Assembly: GCA_025738555.1 (NCBI GenBank)
Contig: JAOVFP010000018.1
Coordinates: 1,364,001 to 1,428,000 of the forward strand
DNA from: Cyathus striatus
Taxonomy: Eukaryota; Basidiomycota; Agaricomycetes; Agaricales; Nidulariaceae
Reading direction: 5' to 3'
DNA length: 64,000 bases
Positions 23,761 to 34,326 of the stretch are shown in pieces. Each line of letters opens with the position of its first letter. The stretch's first letter is position 1. The translations under genes and the position numbers were made by a program. A model generated the notes under the pieces. That model made no database searches. It was not told the origin of the DNA and was given only the letters and a program-made list of their open reading frames with translations.

Positions 23761-26678
23761 ATGTCATACCACAACACGAACCCCAACAACGCCAACGTCA
23801 ACCCCACCAACTCCGCCAACTCCTACGGCCCCAACACCGGGGATGGTGGTGCTGACCACCTCCACCAACCACAACACCCTCTTCAACCCCACCTGACCGG
23901 GCACCGGAACGAGAACACGCGAGCGGGTTCTGGTGGGGGGGGATGGGATGTACAGTCCCAATTCCCTTCACTAAACCCCAACCCCGCACCCTCAAGACCG
24001 ACCTACGCACCCCAACCCAACCCGCCGATGATGTACGGTGGTGGAGTGGATACCCACCGTCGTACCATGGCCATTACCCCACACCACCAGCACAACACAG
24101 TGCCTGGGGCCCGGGATGGGCCCCACACCCTGTCCAACAGCAAGCCCCCTACGGGATACCAATACCGCAGGAGGCTATGGAAGTTGACGATCCCCACCGC
24201 CAGCCTGAACGAACTGCGACGACAACAGAACAAACAATGCAGCAAGGGAAGGCAAAGAACAAGGGAAAGAAACGAGCAACATCCTGAGAACTGCGGGAGC
24301 ACGACGAGGAGGATAGACGGGAGAGGAGGCGAGAGCTAAACCGCCTCCTCCGAGACCTGGACAGGGAGGGAGCAACCCTGGAAGACGATGATGATATGAC
24401 AGAAGGGGTCAAATTCACGGTGATGACTCTGCTCCGTCGAATAGACGAGCTGAACGACGAGGTGGACCAGCTCAGACAGCACAACAAAAAGTTGGAAGAA
24501 TGGGCTTCCAACGTAGAAGAACAAAACAATGACCTCGAGGCAGAAACAAAACGCCTCAGGTCCAAAAGACCAGCAAGCCGAGAAGGGGACCGTGGGCGGG
24601 AGACCCGCCCACCCCCTAGCCGATACGACTTCGACGACAGGACGGAGCAGAGAAGGACAAGGGCTCCAAGGGGGGGAGATGACACAATCCCCTCCACTGC
24701 TGCATGGGCAACAAGGAACCTCCCAGCCCGCAGGAACTATCAGACAACATCCAGCGCCGCAGGAGGTGCAATGGCACCTCCCAGTGTGGCCTCATCATCA
24801 AACCGGTCTGAGGGGACAAGAGCAGGCCCTTCGACAGAGCAACAAGAATCGCAGGGGACTCGATTGATGGTGCCGGGGCCGATAAAACCTCCCAAAGTAA
24901 GGAGGAAGGACCCGGTCCTCACGGACTATGTGGAGCCCACTCTGGAGGACGACGAGGCGGACCCCAACAGCCCACCTCTATCCCCTGATCTCGAAGGGTT
25001 GTCAGATCGGCAACAGGAGCACAAAAGGAGGAAACATGAGGTGGCCCTGAAGCAATTCGAGAATGAAAAGAGGAAGCGAGAGCTGAAGGAGAAGGCCATC
25101 CCAGGGCGTATACCCGATGCCCTGGGAGTGGTAGAACTGAAGAAGGGCTGAGTCAAGCGAGACAATTGGTTCGCAGGGATGTTCGGCCCATCCGTATACG
25201 TCTCGAGGTGGTCGAACCGCGCATTTGCAGGACGCACTGCTGAGAAAGCATCGCATATAGAGCTTAGGGGCTCCCAGGCTTACCAGCCTCGTTCGGCCCT
25301 ATACAATATCGCACCGAGAGGATTTCCAATGAATCCCCTCCAAGTTGACGCATTGGCCGACATGATCAACAATACCCACTACACAGTAGATGTATGCTTT
25401 GAGGCACATGAACTCCTCAGCGTCTTCCGTACCATGGCCGAATGGGTATTCCCCGAACATCAGGACTGGTCAATGCGTTACATCCTCACAGATCCACGCT
25501 TCGTGGAGGGGGTACCCCCTCTCGACATTTCCTATAACCCGGGGCTCCCCCACATCGACAGGCCCCAGACCTCGTTCTCACGAAGGTCATCGTCTGCAAC
25601 CGGCGGAGCAGGGCTGCTAATGCCCCCCTCCGAACAACAGCTGATGGTGGATATCCACTGTCAATACATCGCCCACCATGGCCATCCGGGAAGCAGCAAC
25701 CCCTTCATTGGGATTGCCATCACGTGAGCCTTCCAGGTGTGCCGTCGTAGTGTCTTCGGATACTTGTTGGGAAGGGCACTGGGCCCAACCTCAAGGGAAG
25801 CACGAGTCCCATTCATATGAGAACTCGCCTTCCTGATATCGCAGCCCAACCGGTATCGTGAAGAAATTGAGGCGTGGAACGCCTCCCACCCCAATGAACC
25901 ATTCGTTCCTCAAAGGGGTCCTGACTTCTGGTGCAGGCGGTTCGACTGTCCTGTCACCTCCACCGCGAACGTAGGGATGACGGACGTCATTGCTACTCTC
26001 ATTCGAAACAGGGTCCCTATTGCGTGGATTGACCACGCATACCCCTTTGGGCTGAACTACCTGGACGCCCACTTCACCAACTCGTCCTTGAGGAGACCAT
26101 TGTTCCTCGAAGCTGATGACCGCCGGCTGGCACGCCTCCAACAGCATGGGGTGCCACATGGAATTGCCGAGTGGTCTGGATTCTGGTCTCTGTCTCCCGA
26201 GGACTTCGACCGCATACATACATTAATGCGCATCGATCAACTTCACAATGGGATACAAGACCGGGGAGGGAGGTGGTTGCGCTATGCCGAATCTTCCACC
26301 TTCCTGTATCTATGGGAGCGTCCACGGTCCAACCTAACGCAGATGCCTAATAGCGCTGGACCGTCTTCGCTCCCCCCAAGTCACCTAGTTACAGGGCCTA
26401 ATGGCCCCCTAACGAACGATGATGATGCCCCCACAGCCGGACCGATCGTCTTGCTCCCCAAGACTGTTGAGCAAGGTGAGGGAGGGTCTAACAACCCCCC
26501 CCTTTCCGTCGAGGATGCGCATGTGGACGGGGGGCCTAACGGCCCTCCCCTCCCAATGGATGGTACTCCCGACATACCATTGGCCATGGATGTGGACGAT
26601 GGGGTAGCCCCCTATCGTCCCCTGACGCCCCAGCCTCCGGCTCGTTCACCACCTCCATCGGGACCGTCCTCTGCGTGA
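23761..26678 (+). pseudogene. Extra ORF downstream of pol in the chromovirus, function unknown
   Basis: About 970 codons in sense with gag-pol, filling the place where env lies in some Ty3 elements. The N-terminal part (from ATG 23761) is rich in Asn/Pro/Gly and changes frame near 24035-24050, probably a one-base indel in a GGTGGTGGAGTGG run. From there one frame stays open to 26678 apart from TGA at 24285, 25149, 25725 and 25818, all explicable as CGA to TGA. It holds an acidic patch, a strong heptad-type coiled coil (24430-24580: IDELNDEVDQLRQHNKKLEE), a second charged helix (about 25000-25110: RQQEHKRRKHEVALKQFENE), then a globular-looking region (about 25310-26330; DALADMINNTHYTVDVCFEA, WSGFWSLSPEDFDRI) and a Pro-rich acidic tail. 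No signal peptide or membrane segment is seen, so an envelope protein is unlikely. No known domain was recognised. Confidence 0.75.
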
Positions 26679-26737
26679 AGATAGACGAGCCGCATTGCCC
26701 TCCCTTCCTCCTGTTGTATAGACCGTGTAGACTCGGT

Positions 26738-26751
26738 CTCAAGGGGGGGCG
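26738..26751 (+). promoter_or_regulatory. Polypurine tract of the chromovirus
   Basis: The run AAGGGGGGG lies next to the 3' LTR and is the expected primer site for plus-strand DNA synthesis. Confidence 0.7.
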
Positions 26752-26974
26752 TGTAAGGCGGCACCTTACCTATGTAACATTGACACACTCATTATGTAAT
26801 ATTGTTTACCTACGGACTGTTTGGCAATGCCGTCAGGCATTGCCTTATATAAATTTACCATTATTTACTCGTAAAAGGAACTTTCACTCGTACACTCGTA
26901 GACTACCTATTCACTGGTCTGGTTTACATGGTGCGTGAGTGAGTTAAGTTCAGTAGAGGAGTTGAACCTCTACA
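26752..26974 (+). repeat. Chromovirus 3' LTR
   Basis: 223 bp, TG...CA ends. Followed by the target duplication CTGCC. Confidence 0.95.
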
Positions 26975-27748
26975 CTGCCTTTTCAATTATGTGCAGCTTG
27001 ATGATCTGCAGCTGAAGGACAACAGTTGATGTGTGTCCCATCCACAGCACCAATTGCATTGCTGAAGTATGGGTTAAATTTTGGTTGTGCTTGAATAAAA
27101 GGATCTGCTGGATCATCCACATGAGCAATATAAACATATTTCCAAAAAGAAAGGGCCAGAAGATACTGCATGAAGTATTTGTAAAAGTATCTTCCAAATT
27201 CCAACAACAAAATGTGTCTGGTAAGTAATACAATACATAAGAAATGCTTTTAACTTACTTTGAGATTGTTTCATTTGAACATTGAAACCTCTCACCTGCA
27301 TACCACACACTCAAGCCAGTAACTGACATGTACAAAAATATAGCAGTCTGTTCTTCTAATGTCACATATTTTGAGTCTCCAAGACCAGCAACAACATGCA
27401 ATTCATGTATGAATGTAAGGAAAACATGCACCCTCATTCCAAGCTCAGACCAAATCCTATCATAGGGCCCATTCACCAACTCTTTTACCCATTGTGCAAT
27501 AGTGTGTGTTGATGTATAATATGATTGTTTCCAATACCATGGTGCTGTATATAGCTGTGTTGCAATTCCAGCAACATTTACAATGTATGCACTGACAATT
27601 AAGAGTCTGTGCTTTTGAGAGTGTGTCAGAGAAAGCATGAAGAGGAACAATGGCTGTTGCAGAGAGGAAGGCTACTGATTATCTGTATCAAGCCTGTGTG
27701 GGAACAATCAAGCTCATGGTGCCACTTCACCTCACTGAAAAGGACGTC

Positions 27749-27824
27749 AGGGTCTTTTATGGTATTCCCATCAAAATGAAAATACAATGAAAATATGCCC
27801 ATATTCTTGTATCCAAACTGAGCC
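27749..27824 (-). repeat. Harbinger right terminal inverted repeat
   Basis: Inverse of the left end; followed by the TAA target duplication at 27825-27827. Confidence 0.85.
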
Positions 27825-27827
27825 TAA

Positions 27828-28952
27828 GGCAGATATCTGAGAGGGGGTGGAAATATTTGAGGAAGCAAAAGGAGCTGGCTGGATGAAGTTCAAGTGATGC
27901 CTATTGTCTGAACATGATCCTGAAGGAGAGTATGTTGGATCTATATATGAGTGTAGGGATAAAGAGGAAGGGAAAAGACTGAGAGAAAAGTGTGAATAGG
28001 TAAAAGGATGTAAGGAGAGGGAGGGTGGGAGAACATGAATAATGGATGGGAGGAACAAAAGAGCTCAATGAGGGGAGGGCATAAGATCATGAAAATGCTA
28101 AGAATGTTTTTTAAAATAGAATCACATATAGAACGGAATAGAACGATGGACTTATATACTGTAATTAACAATGAAGACCGAGACCATAGCGCGAAAGATA
28201 CTGGAAGATGCTTCAACAGCCATGGATTCAGCGGAGAAAAAACATACAAGCTATATACTTGAGATTAAACCTAACATTCCTATTTCAAATTACTTACAGC
28301 TTGCCACTTAAATCTATGCACCTACGGAATCACCAACTGTGGCAATGTGGTACAATAGGTTGTACTGTTCATACTTCCAACCACAAGGCGTGCTGTAAGC
28401 GGATTGTGGGTGCAAGAGGGCGCGAGTTGTTATTGTAAGCTGAGAATAGAACGCCAGTCCAGAGTCCGCATTGTTCATTTTTGATCTGTTCAAAATAATC
28501 GTGCTGAGAAAGCAATGTCTTTTATGATATGATCAGATATAGAGTGGCGTAGGTCTAACAAGAGACTCGGGTACTATAACCAACGATGAGGACCGAGACT
28601 GCTACTTTATTTGAATTTCATGTTTGAACGCCAGGATTCATAATATTAAACAGTATTATAATTTCCTATTTGCTGTCGACTGCGCAAGATACAGGAGAAC
28701 TGTCAATTATCCATGTCAGCCAAGGAGGGCTGTTGTTGTGGGCGAGATAAGATCCTGTTTTGATCGGCGGCTATATCCGGACTTCCAGCTCCTTCCGTTG
28801 GACCTTTCCCTGACCTTCCAGGTGCAACAGGTAAGCGCTCAAGCCGAGATAAATATAACAACACGCCTCTTCTCCGCAAACCACCACCACCACGGTCCTC
28901 CTCTCCCTTCCTCCCTCTCCTCTCCTTCCTCTCCCTCACCAAATATCACACA
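27828..28952. other. Intergenic, transposon-to-host transition and upstream region
   Basis: No gene recognised. A diverged direct repeat is visible (about 28155-28190 and 28572-28607, both containing AATGAAGACCGAGAC-like text). Close to the next gene are a TATA-like ATAAATATA (about 28849) and a C/T-rich stretch (about 28895-28940) typical of basidiomycete core promoters. Confidence 0.5.
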
Positions 28953-30029
28953 ATGGTCTACAACCTTCCCAACCTCAAGCGGATGTTCTCCTTCCGCCAA
29001 CCAACCTCCCAAGCTCTCCTAGAGCACGAACAAGGAGACAAGCTCCGAGCACTCTTCACACCAGGGTTCAGCTGCGCCTTAGACACACTCTGGCACCTCT
29101 CCCTACGTTCACTCGACGTGCAGTACATCTACATCTCCGAAATTTTCCTGCTTAAAAAGCGCAAGGGTACCGAGAGCAGGCATTACCTCGTAGCTACGGT
29201 AAAGTGGCCTATGCCAGACGGCAAGACGCGTACGAAGCATTGGTGTGTGAGTGGCGAAGATGGTCCTGGGTACTTGCACTCACGCAATCCGGGTAGATTG
29301 TCTTTGTTCCGCGTGATTTTATGTACCTACTGAGGATGTTTGAACTCAGGATACATAGTACGAACGATTGACAGGCCGTTTGATTCCCTTTCCGACCGCG
29401 TCGTTGCGTGTTTCCGCTTTCCAACACCGAACCAAGCGAGCGTGTCGAGCCCTCTACGTCTACACGACCTCCTCGCAATAGGACACGCACTAGTCACCTC
29501 GGATCTGACAACCTCCCTCCTCTCAACACACCACGAGCTCACCGGCATCCTCCTCCACCTTATCTTGGAGCGATGCAATGTCGCACCATCACGAAAGTCA
29601 TTCACATTCACGTCCGGGCCATCCGTCACATTCCCACCACGCCGAAACGTCCTACGAAAAGTCCTCAGGAGCTATTATTGGCAAATATGCATTGGGCTCC
29701 CTAAGAATCTCGGTATCGCAGAGATTCCGAAGGACGAGATGGGGGTGTTGATGAGTGCTGTTGAGGAGGCTGTACATCTTGTCAACGTGCGTTGCGTTTC
29801 CTTTTGCCTACTGATAGGAAGTAATTAACTGTTATCTTAGCGTGAAGGTTGTCAACGTCACGGTCCACGTTTAGAAGCTGTGGGTTATGAACGAGTTTCA
29901 TTGGGCAATGCCGGCGTCAAGCGGCTTGAAATGCAACTGGACGATATGGCGTTTGACGCTGAAGCTACGGTGTGCGAACACGAGGAAGGGGCGGTACAGA
30001 AGGTGCCACTTAAAGAAGCTTGCGCTTGA
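28953..30029 (+). CDS. Hypothetical host protein, 321 aa, three exons
   Basis: Exons 28953-29292, 29350-29786 and 29841-30029. The introns are 57 bp (GTAGAT...CTCAG) and 54 bp (GTGCGT...CTTAG); with these joins the frame is continuous for 322 codons, including the TGA at 30027. The start ATG follows a CT-rich promoter-like stretch. The protein begins MVYNLPNLKRMFSFRQ, has a Ser/Leu-rich middle (LHDLLAIGHALVTSDLTTSL) and a C-terminal part with DEMGVLMSAVEEAVHLVN. No signal peptide, membrane segment or known domain was recognised. GC content and CpG are normal, unlike the transposon to its left. I infer a genuine conserved-type gene from splice sites and codon structure only. Confidence 0.7.
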
Positions 30030-30454
30030 TACGTACACGATATCAGATATCTTTCATTTATGACGTTTATGATTGTAACGAGGGATTTGATGTATGTATT
30101 CCTTATACCATTCTACGATGTATGTACAGTAATATGTAAATATAGTTCATGTATGGAATTCGAATATGCCCCCCATGCAATACAGTGTTGATTGCGTTTC
30201 TAGTGGATCTGAGGAACGAAGCATAGGATCAACTGAGCATTCGTGCACTGGGCTGGGCTCTGGTCTAGACTTGAGCTCGCGTTGGATACTTGGCGGAGCA
30301 TCGTCACCGTAACACCGTTACCATTACCATTACCGCTATACCTCCGCGGCGGCGCAAGCGTGGTGCTCCAACCGATCCAAAGGCAACGCGTCATCTTGGT
30401 GTAATGCTCCAGATACGTAGCTGAGCGATCATCCACAGTGGATGAAGCAGTTTG

Positions 30455-30462
30455 CATAAAAG
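30455..30462 (+). promoter_or_regulatory. TATA-like box of the 30556 gene
   Basis: CATAAAAG, about 100 bp upstream of the ATG. Its paralogue at 42513 has TATATAAG at a similar distance. Confidence 0.5.
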
Positions 30463-30555
30463 GGCGTCATTCGTTGCTATTTTTCTTTAATATCTTCAGC
30501 GACTCTTACACAACTATCAACTACTTCCTCTACCAACTACACATTACTCTCGACA

Positions 30556-30892
30556 ATGAGCGGAATTATGAACAACATTAACAGCTCTATGGGTGGTGGA
30601 CAGCGCGGTGAACAGAATGAGGGTACGTCGTTTCGGTTTCTTGTTTTAGGACTGAATCTGACGATATTTCTATTGTAGATGCTCTTGACAAAGGTACTTC
30701 ATAACCTTCCTGACATCCTCGCATGATAACTAACATCTCACAGGCGTCGACATGGCCCAAGAACGCATGGGTCAAGGACCACAGAACAACGAGTCGGCAG
30801 TTGAGCAAGCGAAAGACGAGAAAATCTCTGACGGCATTCGTTCGGGGTTTAAGAGCATGACAGGGAGGGATATTCCCATCCAAGACAAGTAA
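30556..30892 (+). CDS. Small conserved protein, 76 aa, with a 15-bp microexon
   Basis: Three exons: 30556-30622, 30679-30693 (15 bp) and 30744-30892. The protein is hydrophilic: a Gly/Asn/Ser-rich N-terminus (MSGIMNNINSSMGGGQRGEQ), then DALDKGVDMAQERMGQGPQN and NESAVEQAKDEKISDGIRSG, ending FKSMTGRDIPIQDK. The gene at 42513-42968 is a clear paralogue with the same three-exon design and the same intron phases. Small soluble proteins ending in this NESA-EQAKDE-ISD pattern occur in many fungi as I recall, without a well-established function; I assign none. No signal peptide or membrane helix. Confidence 0.8.
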
Positions 30893-31116
30893 ACTCTCGA
30901 TTCAACGAGGAGAATTCGCTAGAGAGTTGGACCTGGAAAGGAAATATAGTGTAGATGTATTGTTTGTACTATTATAGCACCAATTGGACTTGCTGTACCT
31001 TCCGATGTGTGCGCTGTGTTTCAGATTCTTGAGGTTGAGCTAGAGTCGATTAATGAAAGCTTGAAGGAAGGTGTTTGAGCTGAGCGTTGTGTGGGCGCTC
31101 AATCTTATCTATGTAG
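30893..31116. other. Short intergenic stretch up to the hAT nest
   Basis: 3' flank of the small gene; nothing recognised beyond AT-rich sequence suitable for a polyadenylation region. Ends at the target duplication GCGCTTGC (31117-31124). Confidence 0.4.
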
Positions 31117-31124
31117 GCGCTTGC

Positions 31125-31290
31125 TAGTGTTGCCGCCGCTCAGCTCCACTCAGCTACCGCTTGCTCAGGTTAGCTTTTATTACCTGTCAGCTCACGAGCT
31201 GAGCTGAGTCAATCCAGGCACGACTCGCTTTTGCAGCTCAGCTCCCTGAGCCAGCTTAGCGGGTGCTCACAGGTACTTAGGCGCCTCAGG
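31125..31290. promoter_or_regulatory. hAT-1 left end: TIR and subterminal repeats
   Basis: About 160 bp hold repeated CAGCTCAGCTC / GAGCTGAGCTGAG motifs in both orientations next to the TIR. hAT transposases bind clustered subterminal motifs, so these are the likely binding sites. Confidence 0.65.
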
Positions 31291-32295
31291 TACAACAAGA
31301 AACCATAGTAACATATTTTTGGTACCAGTCTAAGCACTGTCAGCGTATATCTACTTGTAATTACTCATCCAGAAGCAGTGGTGTCATGACCAAGGGTCGG
31401 ACCGAATTTTACAAATTGGTCGATCAAGTTTGTAAATTTGACCAACGTTTGGTTAGAATGGTCGAAAGTGGTCAAGAAGGATCATGTGATTGCATAGTAC
31501 TACGTGAGAATTGAGATTCTAGAGTTTCCATCAGTGCGCTCATTGCCCTCGTCTTCACTGCCGCCATCTTCATCTCCCAATAAGTTCAATGTTGCCTCTT
31601 CATGAACCTCCACCTCAGCATTTATGATCCTTAATCCGGTCTCTCTGGTACTCTCCATCATTATTCAAGTAGTTTATGAAGGCAGCATAGAAATCTGTGC
31701 CTGTCAGAGTCTCGTTTGGAAATATACGATGGCATACATTCTTTACAATATCAAAAAGGCCATGCACCATGCATCCCCTGCACCAGACCCAGTCTCGTCG
31801 TCAGCGTCAAAGTATGTCCAACCCCAGCTGTTAATTGTAGACATTGTAGAGATCTGAGAATGAGGTTTTTTTTTTAAAAAAAAATCCATAGTTTATTGTC
31901 GGTTGTGGCAGGCCATATGTCACGACAGTTCATCGTAGCTCCTAGGTAGCTACTACGTATGTAAGGTATCGAGGGTGTATAGTAACAAATATAGTACGAG
32001 AGGTATGAGATTAGTGTCGAGTAGTATTGTGAGGACTCGGGGATACTACTCCCCCGCAGAGGAAGCACCAGGAGGAGAATGAGGTTTATAATGAGATGTT
32101 GTCCACCATACTGCACAATGCACGATGAGCTACAATAGCATATAAATTTTCCATTCCTAAGTATCCACTCTGTCATGTCTATGTAAAAGAGCATCCCTAG
32201 CATGCTTCATCTATTGAGTTATTTGCTAGTCACCTTATCTTATCTAACTTGATTAGGTACTGAGAATTGCATGACCAATCTCGACCATCGGCGAC

Positions 32296-32616
32296 CGTGT
32301 GGGCCATGAAGTTTCTTATGTAATCTTCATGGGCGGCTGACGCCAGCATCCAAAAACTGGGGTGTGTTCGACCCAGTATTCTTTGTGTGTAGACGTCAAT
32401 TCTATTGCTGGTAAGGCTAGAATTGTCTGGACATCTCGTTACGCAAATCAGGGAGGAAATAGGGTGAGTCGCTCCACTTTTCCCTTTTCCTCCCGTGCTG
32501 GTAGGTACTGGCAAAAGAATCCGCTCGTAACTGACCTTGTTCATCCTCCTGCTCCAATTTTGTCTCACAGATCCTCACAGATCGTCTGGCTTGTTTATCT
32601 TGCCTATCGTATTTAC
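32296..32616 (+). repeat. Ngaro split repeat A1
   Basis: 321 bp, starts CCGTGTGGGCCATGAAG; near-identical to 37580-37900. Differences such as CATCCAAAAACTGG against CGTCCGAAAACTGG are CpG-type. Confidence 0.92.
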
Positions 32617-32634
32617 GCATTACGAACTCTGGAC

Positions 32635-34326
32635 ATGTCTGATGGCGACAAACCTGAAGCAGAACAATATGCTGGTCCTTCAGGAACCAGATCTAATCTC
32701 GACGAAGGTCCATCTATTACAGAACTCCAGTCGAAAACCATGTCCTCTGGCAGCAAGACTCGAAAGTCCAAGGATTCGGTCAGACGAGCTCCACAGTCAG
32801 GGTCGCGAGCACCGCAAGGCACCACGACCTTCACTGCTGGAGAGGATAGGGAGGAGCGCTCACCGGCACCATCCCTCGTCACTCGCCTACAGCCGGATCC
32901 AGTGTCTCTGAGTCTGGGGGACGAGTGCTCTCGGGCGCCATCCCCACCGCTATTGGAACACCTTTTTTCGGCAGTTCCTCTGCAGAACCGTCTATCTTTG
33001 CAAAAGACCACGCAAACTCATCAAGCTCAGTTGCCTTTACCCCAGTGCCTGGCATCTCAGCGTTCACACCAGTCTCCTCCTTCACAACCACTTCCCCAAC
33101 CGTTCACCAAGACAAAGATCGGGCTCCCGCTCCTTCAGCAACTCAAACTCAGTCTTCAAGAGCGTCTCGACATCCGATCCAGTCACTCCACCCCTCAGGC
33201 TCTGGCTACCTATTCGAATCTGACTTATCCGACAAACTCGACAAACTTGTTGAACGCATCCACAATGGAAAGCTCTCTAAACCCTACGCTTTGGCAGCAC
33301 TTGGGAAACTCCTCCCAGCTTTCGAACCAGGAGATGACTCGCCTGCCGACCAAGCTTTCGCAGCCTACCTCGCCAAAATCACCAACCATGAAGAGCGACA
33401 GTCCTCAGCTGCAGACATCGGAGCCTCCTTCCTTACTCAATCGTTTGGGAAGCCCCCACCTCGACCTCAACCAGACTCTCCCCCTCACTCCTCGCAACCA
33501 GCTGCCTACTTCCATGACCAAGAGTCCAATGATGAGGGAGAATTACCAGTCGCCAAAAAACAGCATGTTTCCAAAGAAGACTTCCCATGGTTTAATGAGT
33601 ATCTCGAGGAGACAAGCAAATTGCATCCCGATGTCATTGAGACACAACGACTCCTCGACAAGTATGCACAGGACATTACGAAAGCGAAACGCTCCGTTAT
33701 CTGCACATCCAACATCCCACACTTCCCAGAGTGCGAGTGGGACAACATACTACGAGGGAAAGCCATCAACCTTGGAAATATCTCCAGTGGCATTAATGCC
33801 ACCTCTGCCACCACCAGTCGAACACAACGTATTGGCGAGCTCGAGATTGTTCTCCCAGGAACCTCCTCTGCTAAAAAACTCACCAACAGTGGTGAATGGC
33901 ACACTGCCTGGCAACTCGCCGTCGAGGCAATGCTCCGAGCATTCCCTCACCGAAGACTGGAACTTGCATTGTATACACGATACATCTCTGGACTCTTCCG
34001 AACAGCTACCAATGACATCCTCGTCATCGTGTTTGACCAATCCGCCAGGTTCTATCTCGAAACCAGATGGGATGTTCGTTTCTGCGACTTCAAACATTTC
34101 TGACTCATGGAATTCTCCTTCATCTCACCCGGAGGGGCCAATTACAATCTCATCCTCGGCCAAACACACCAAGAGAAAACTAGCACAGGTCGAACGAAAT
34201 CAAGGGAGATATGTCGAAAATATAATTCATCCACTGGATGTGGGTATTGAGGGAACCGATGCCGATATCAACATAAGTGTAGCAAATGTTTCAAATCGGG
34301 GCATGCTGTGGCAGACTGCAAGTGAA
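32635..34326 (+). pseudogene. Ngaro Gag-like protein, frameshifted
   Basis: Begins at ATG 32635 (MSDGDKPEAEQYAGPSG) just after A1. The coding frame appears to change near 32870-32920 and then stays open to 34103 (SDLSDKLDKLVERIHNGKLS, then EDFPWFNEYLEETSKLH). A further frame change is followed at about 34195-34326 by Cys/His-rich text: CRKYNSSTGCGY, a TGA, CRYQHKCSKC and GHAVADC. That arrangement looks like a CCCH plus CCHC nucleic-acid-binding tail, usual for Ngaro Gag. It should coat the element RNA. With two frame changes and a stop this copy is defective, unless some are sequencing artefacts. Confidence 0.7.

Larger units (their letters stand above)
16078..26974 (+). mobile_element. Ty3/gypsy chromovirus, 10.9 kb, with an extra 3' ORF
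   Basis: Two 223-bp LTRs (16078-16300, 26752-26974), both starting TGTAAGG and ending CTCTACA, with a perfect 5-bp target duplication CTGCC (16073-16077, 26975-26979). Internal order: leader, gag, protease, RT, RNase H, integrase, chromodomain, extra ORF, polypurine tract, LTR. The integrase-after-RT order and the C-terminal chromodomain place it among chromoviruses. It is longer than common chromoviruses (5-7 kb) because of about 3 kb downstream of pol. The primer-binding site could not be assigned: the bases after the 5' LTR (CTTTTTTAAACC) do not start with the usual TGG. Confidence 0.95.
15400..27650 (-). pseudogene. PIF/Harbinger DDE transposase, split by chromovirus
   Basis: Minus-strand gene cut in two by the chromovirus (16078-26974). 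The 5' half (27650 to 26975) encodes a helix-turn-helix-like region (VTLEEQTAIFLYMSVTGLSV, GERFQCSNETISK). After an intron come the first catalytic Asp in AIGAVDGTHINCC and SAADHQAAHN, then TGA where NRK is typical (CGA to TGA). The 3' half continues after the insertion with ILSGWEGSVADATMY (second Asp), EGKFYLADAGFG and, around 15570-15752, WNVVERVFGVLKKKWGIL with the catalytic Glu. Several stops lie in this half. The insertion site is within the codons just after AHN-stop-K. Clearly non-functional. Confidence 0.82.
10206..27824. mobile_element. PIF/Harbinger DNA transposon, split by nested insertions
   Basis: The ends are inverted copies of about 75 bp. The left end starts GACTCAGTTTGGATACAAGA at 10206; the right end, read on the minus strand from 27824, starts GGCTCAGTTTGGATACAAGA. 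Both are flanked by TAA (10203-10205 and 27825-27827), the 3-bp target duplication typical of this superfamily. Removing the mariner-like insertion with one TA, and the chromovirus with its 5-bp duplication, leaves about 3.57 kb, a normal Harbinger length. The two expected genes are present and convergent: a Myb/SANT-like protein on the plus strand and a DDE transposase on the minus strand. Both are broken by stops. CpG is depleted compared with the elements inserted in it, which fits its being the oldest layer. Confidence 0.88.

Noticed and set aside
16511..26678. Reading the repeated in-frame TGA codons as selenocysteine, an alternative code or programmed readthrough.
   Set aside because: Other genes in the window use TGA as a normal stop (e.g. 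30027-30029, 44648-44650), and the stops, the LTR differences and the missense changes all fit CpG decay.
23761..26678. Calling the extra chromovirus ORF an envelope gene.
   Set aside because: No signal peptide, transmembrane segment or Cys-rich ectodomain is visible; position alone is not evidence.
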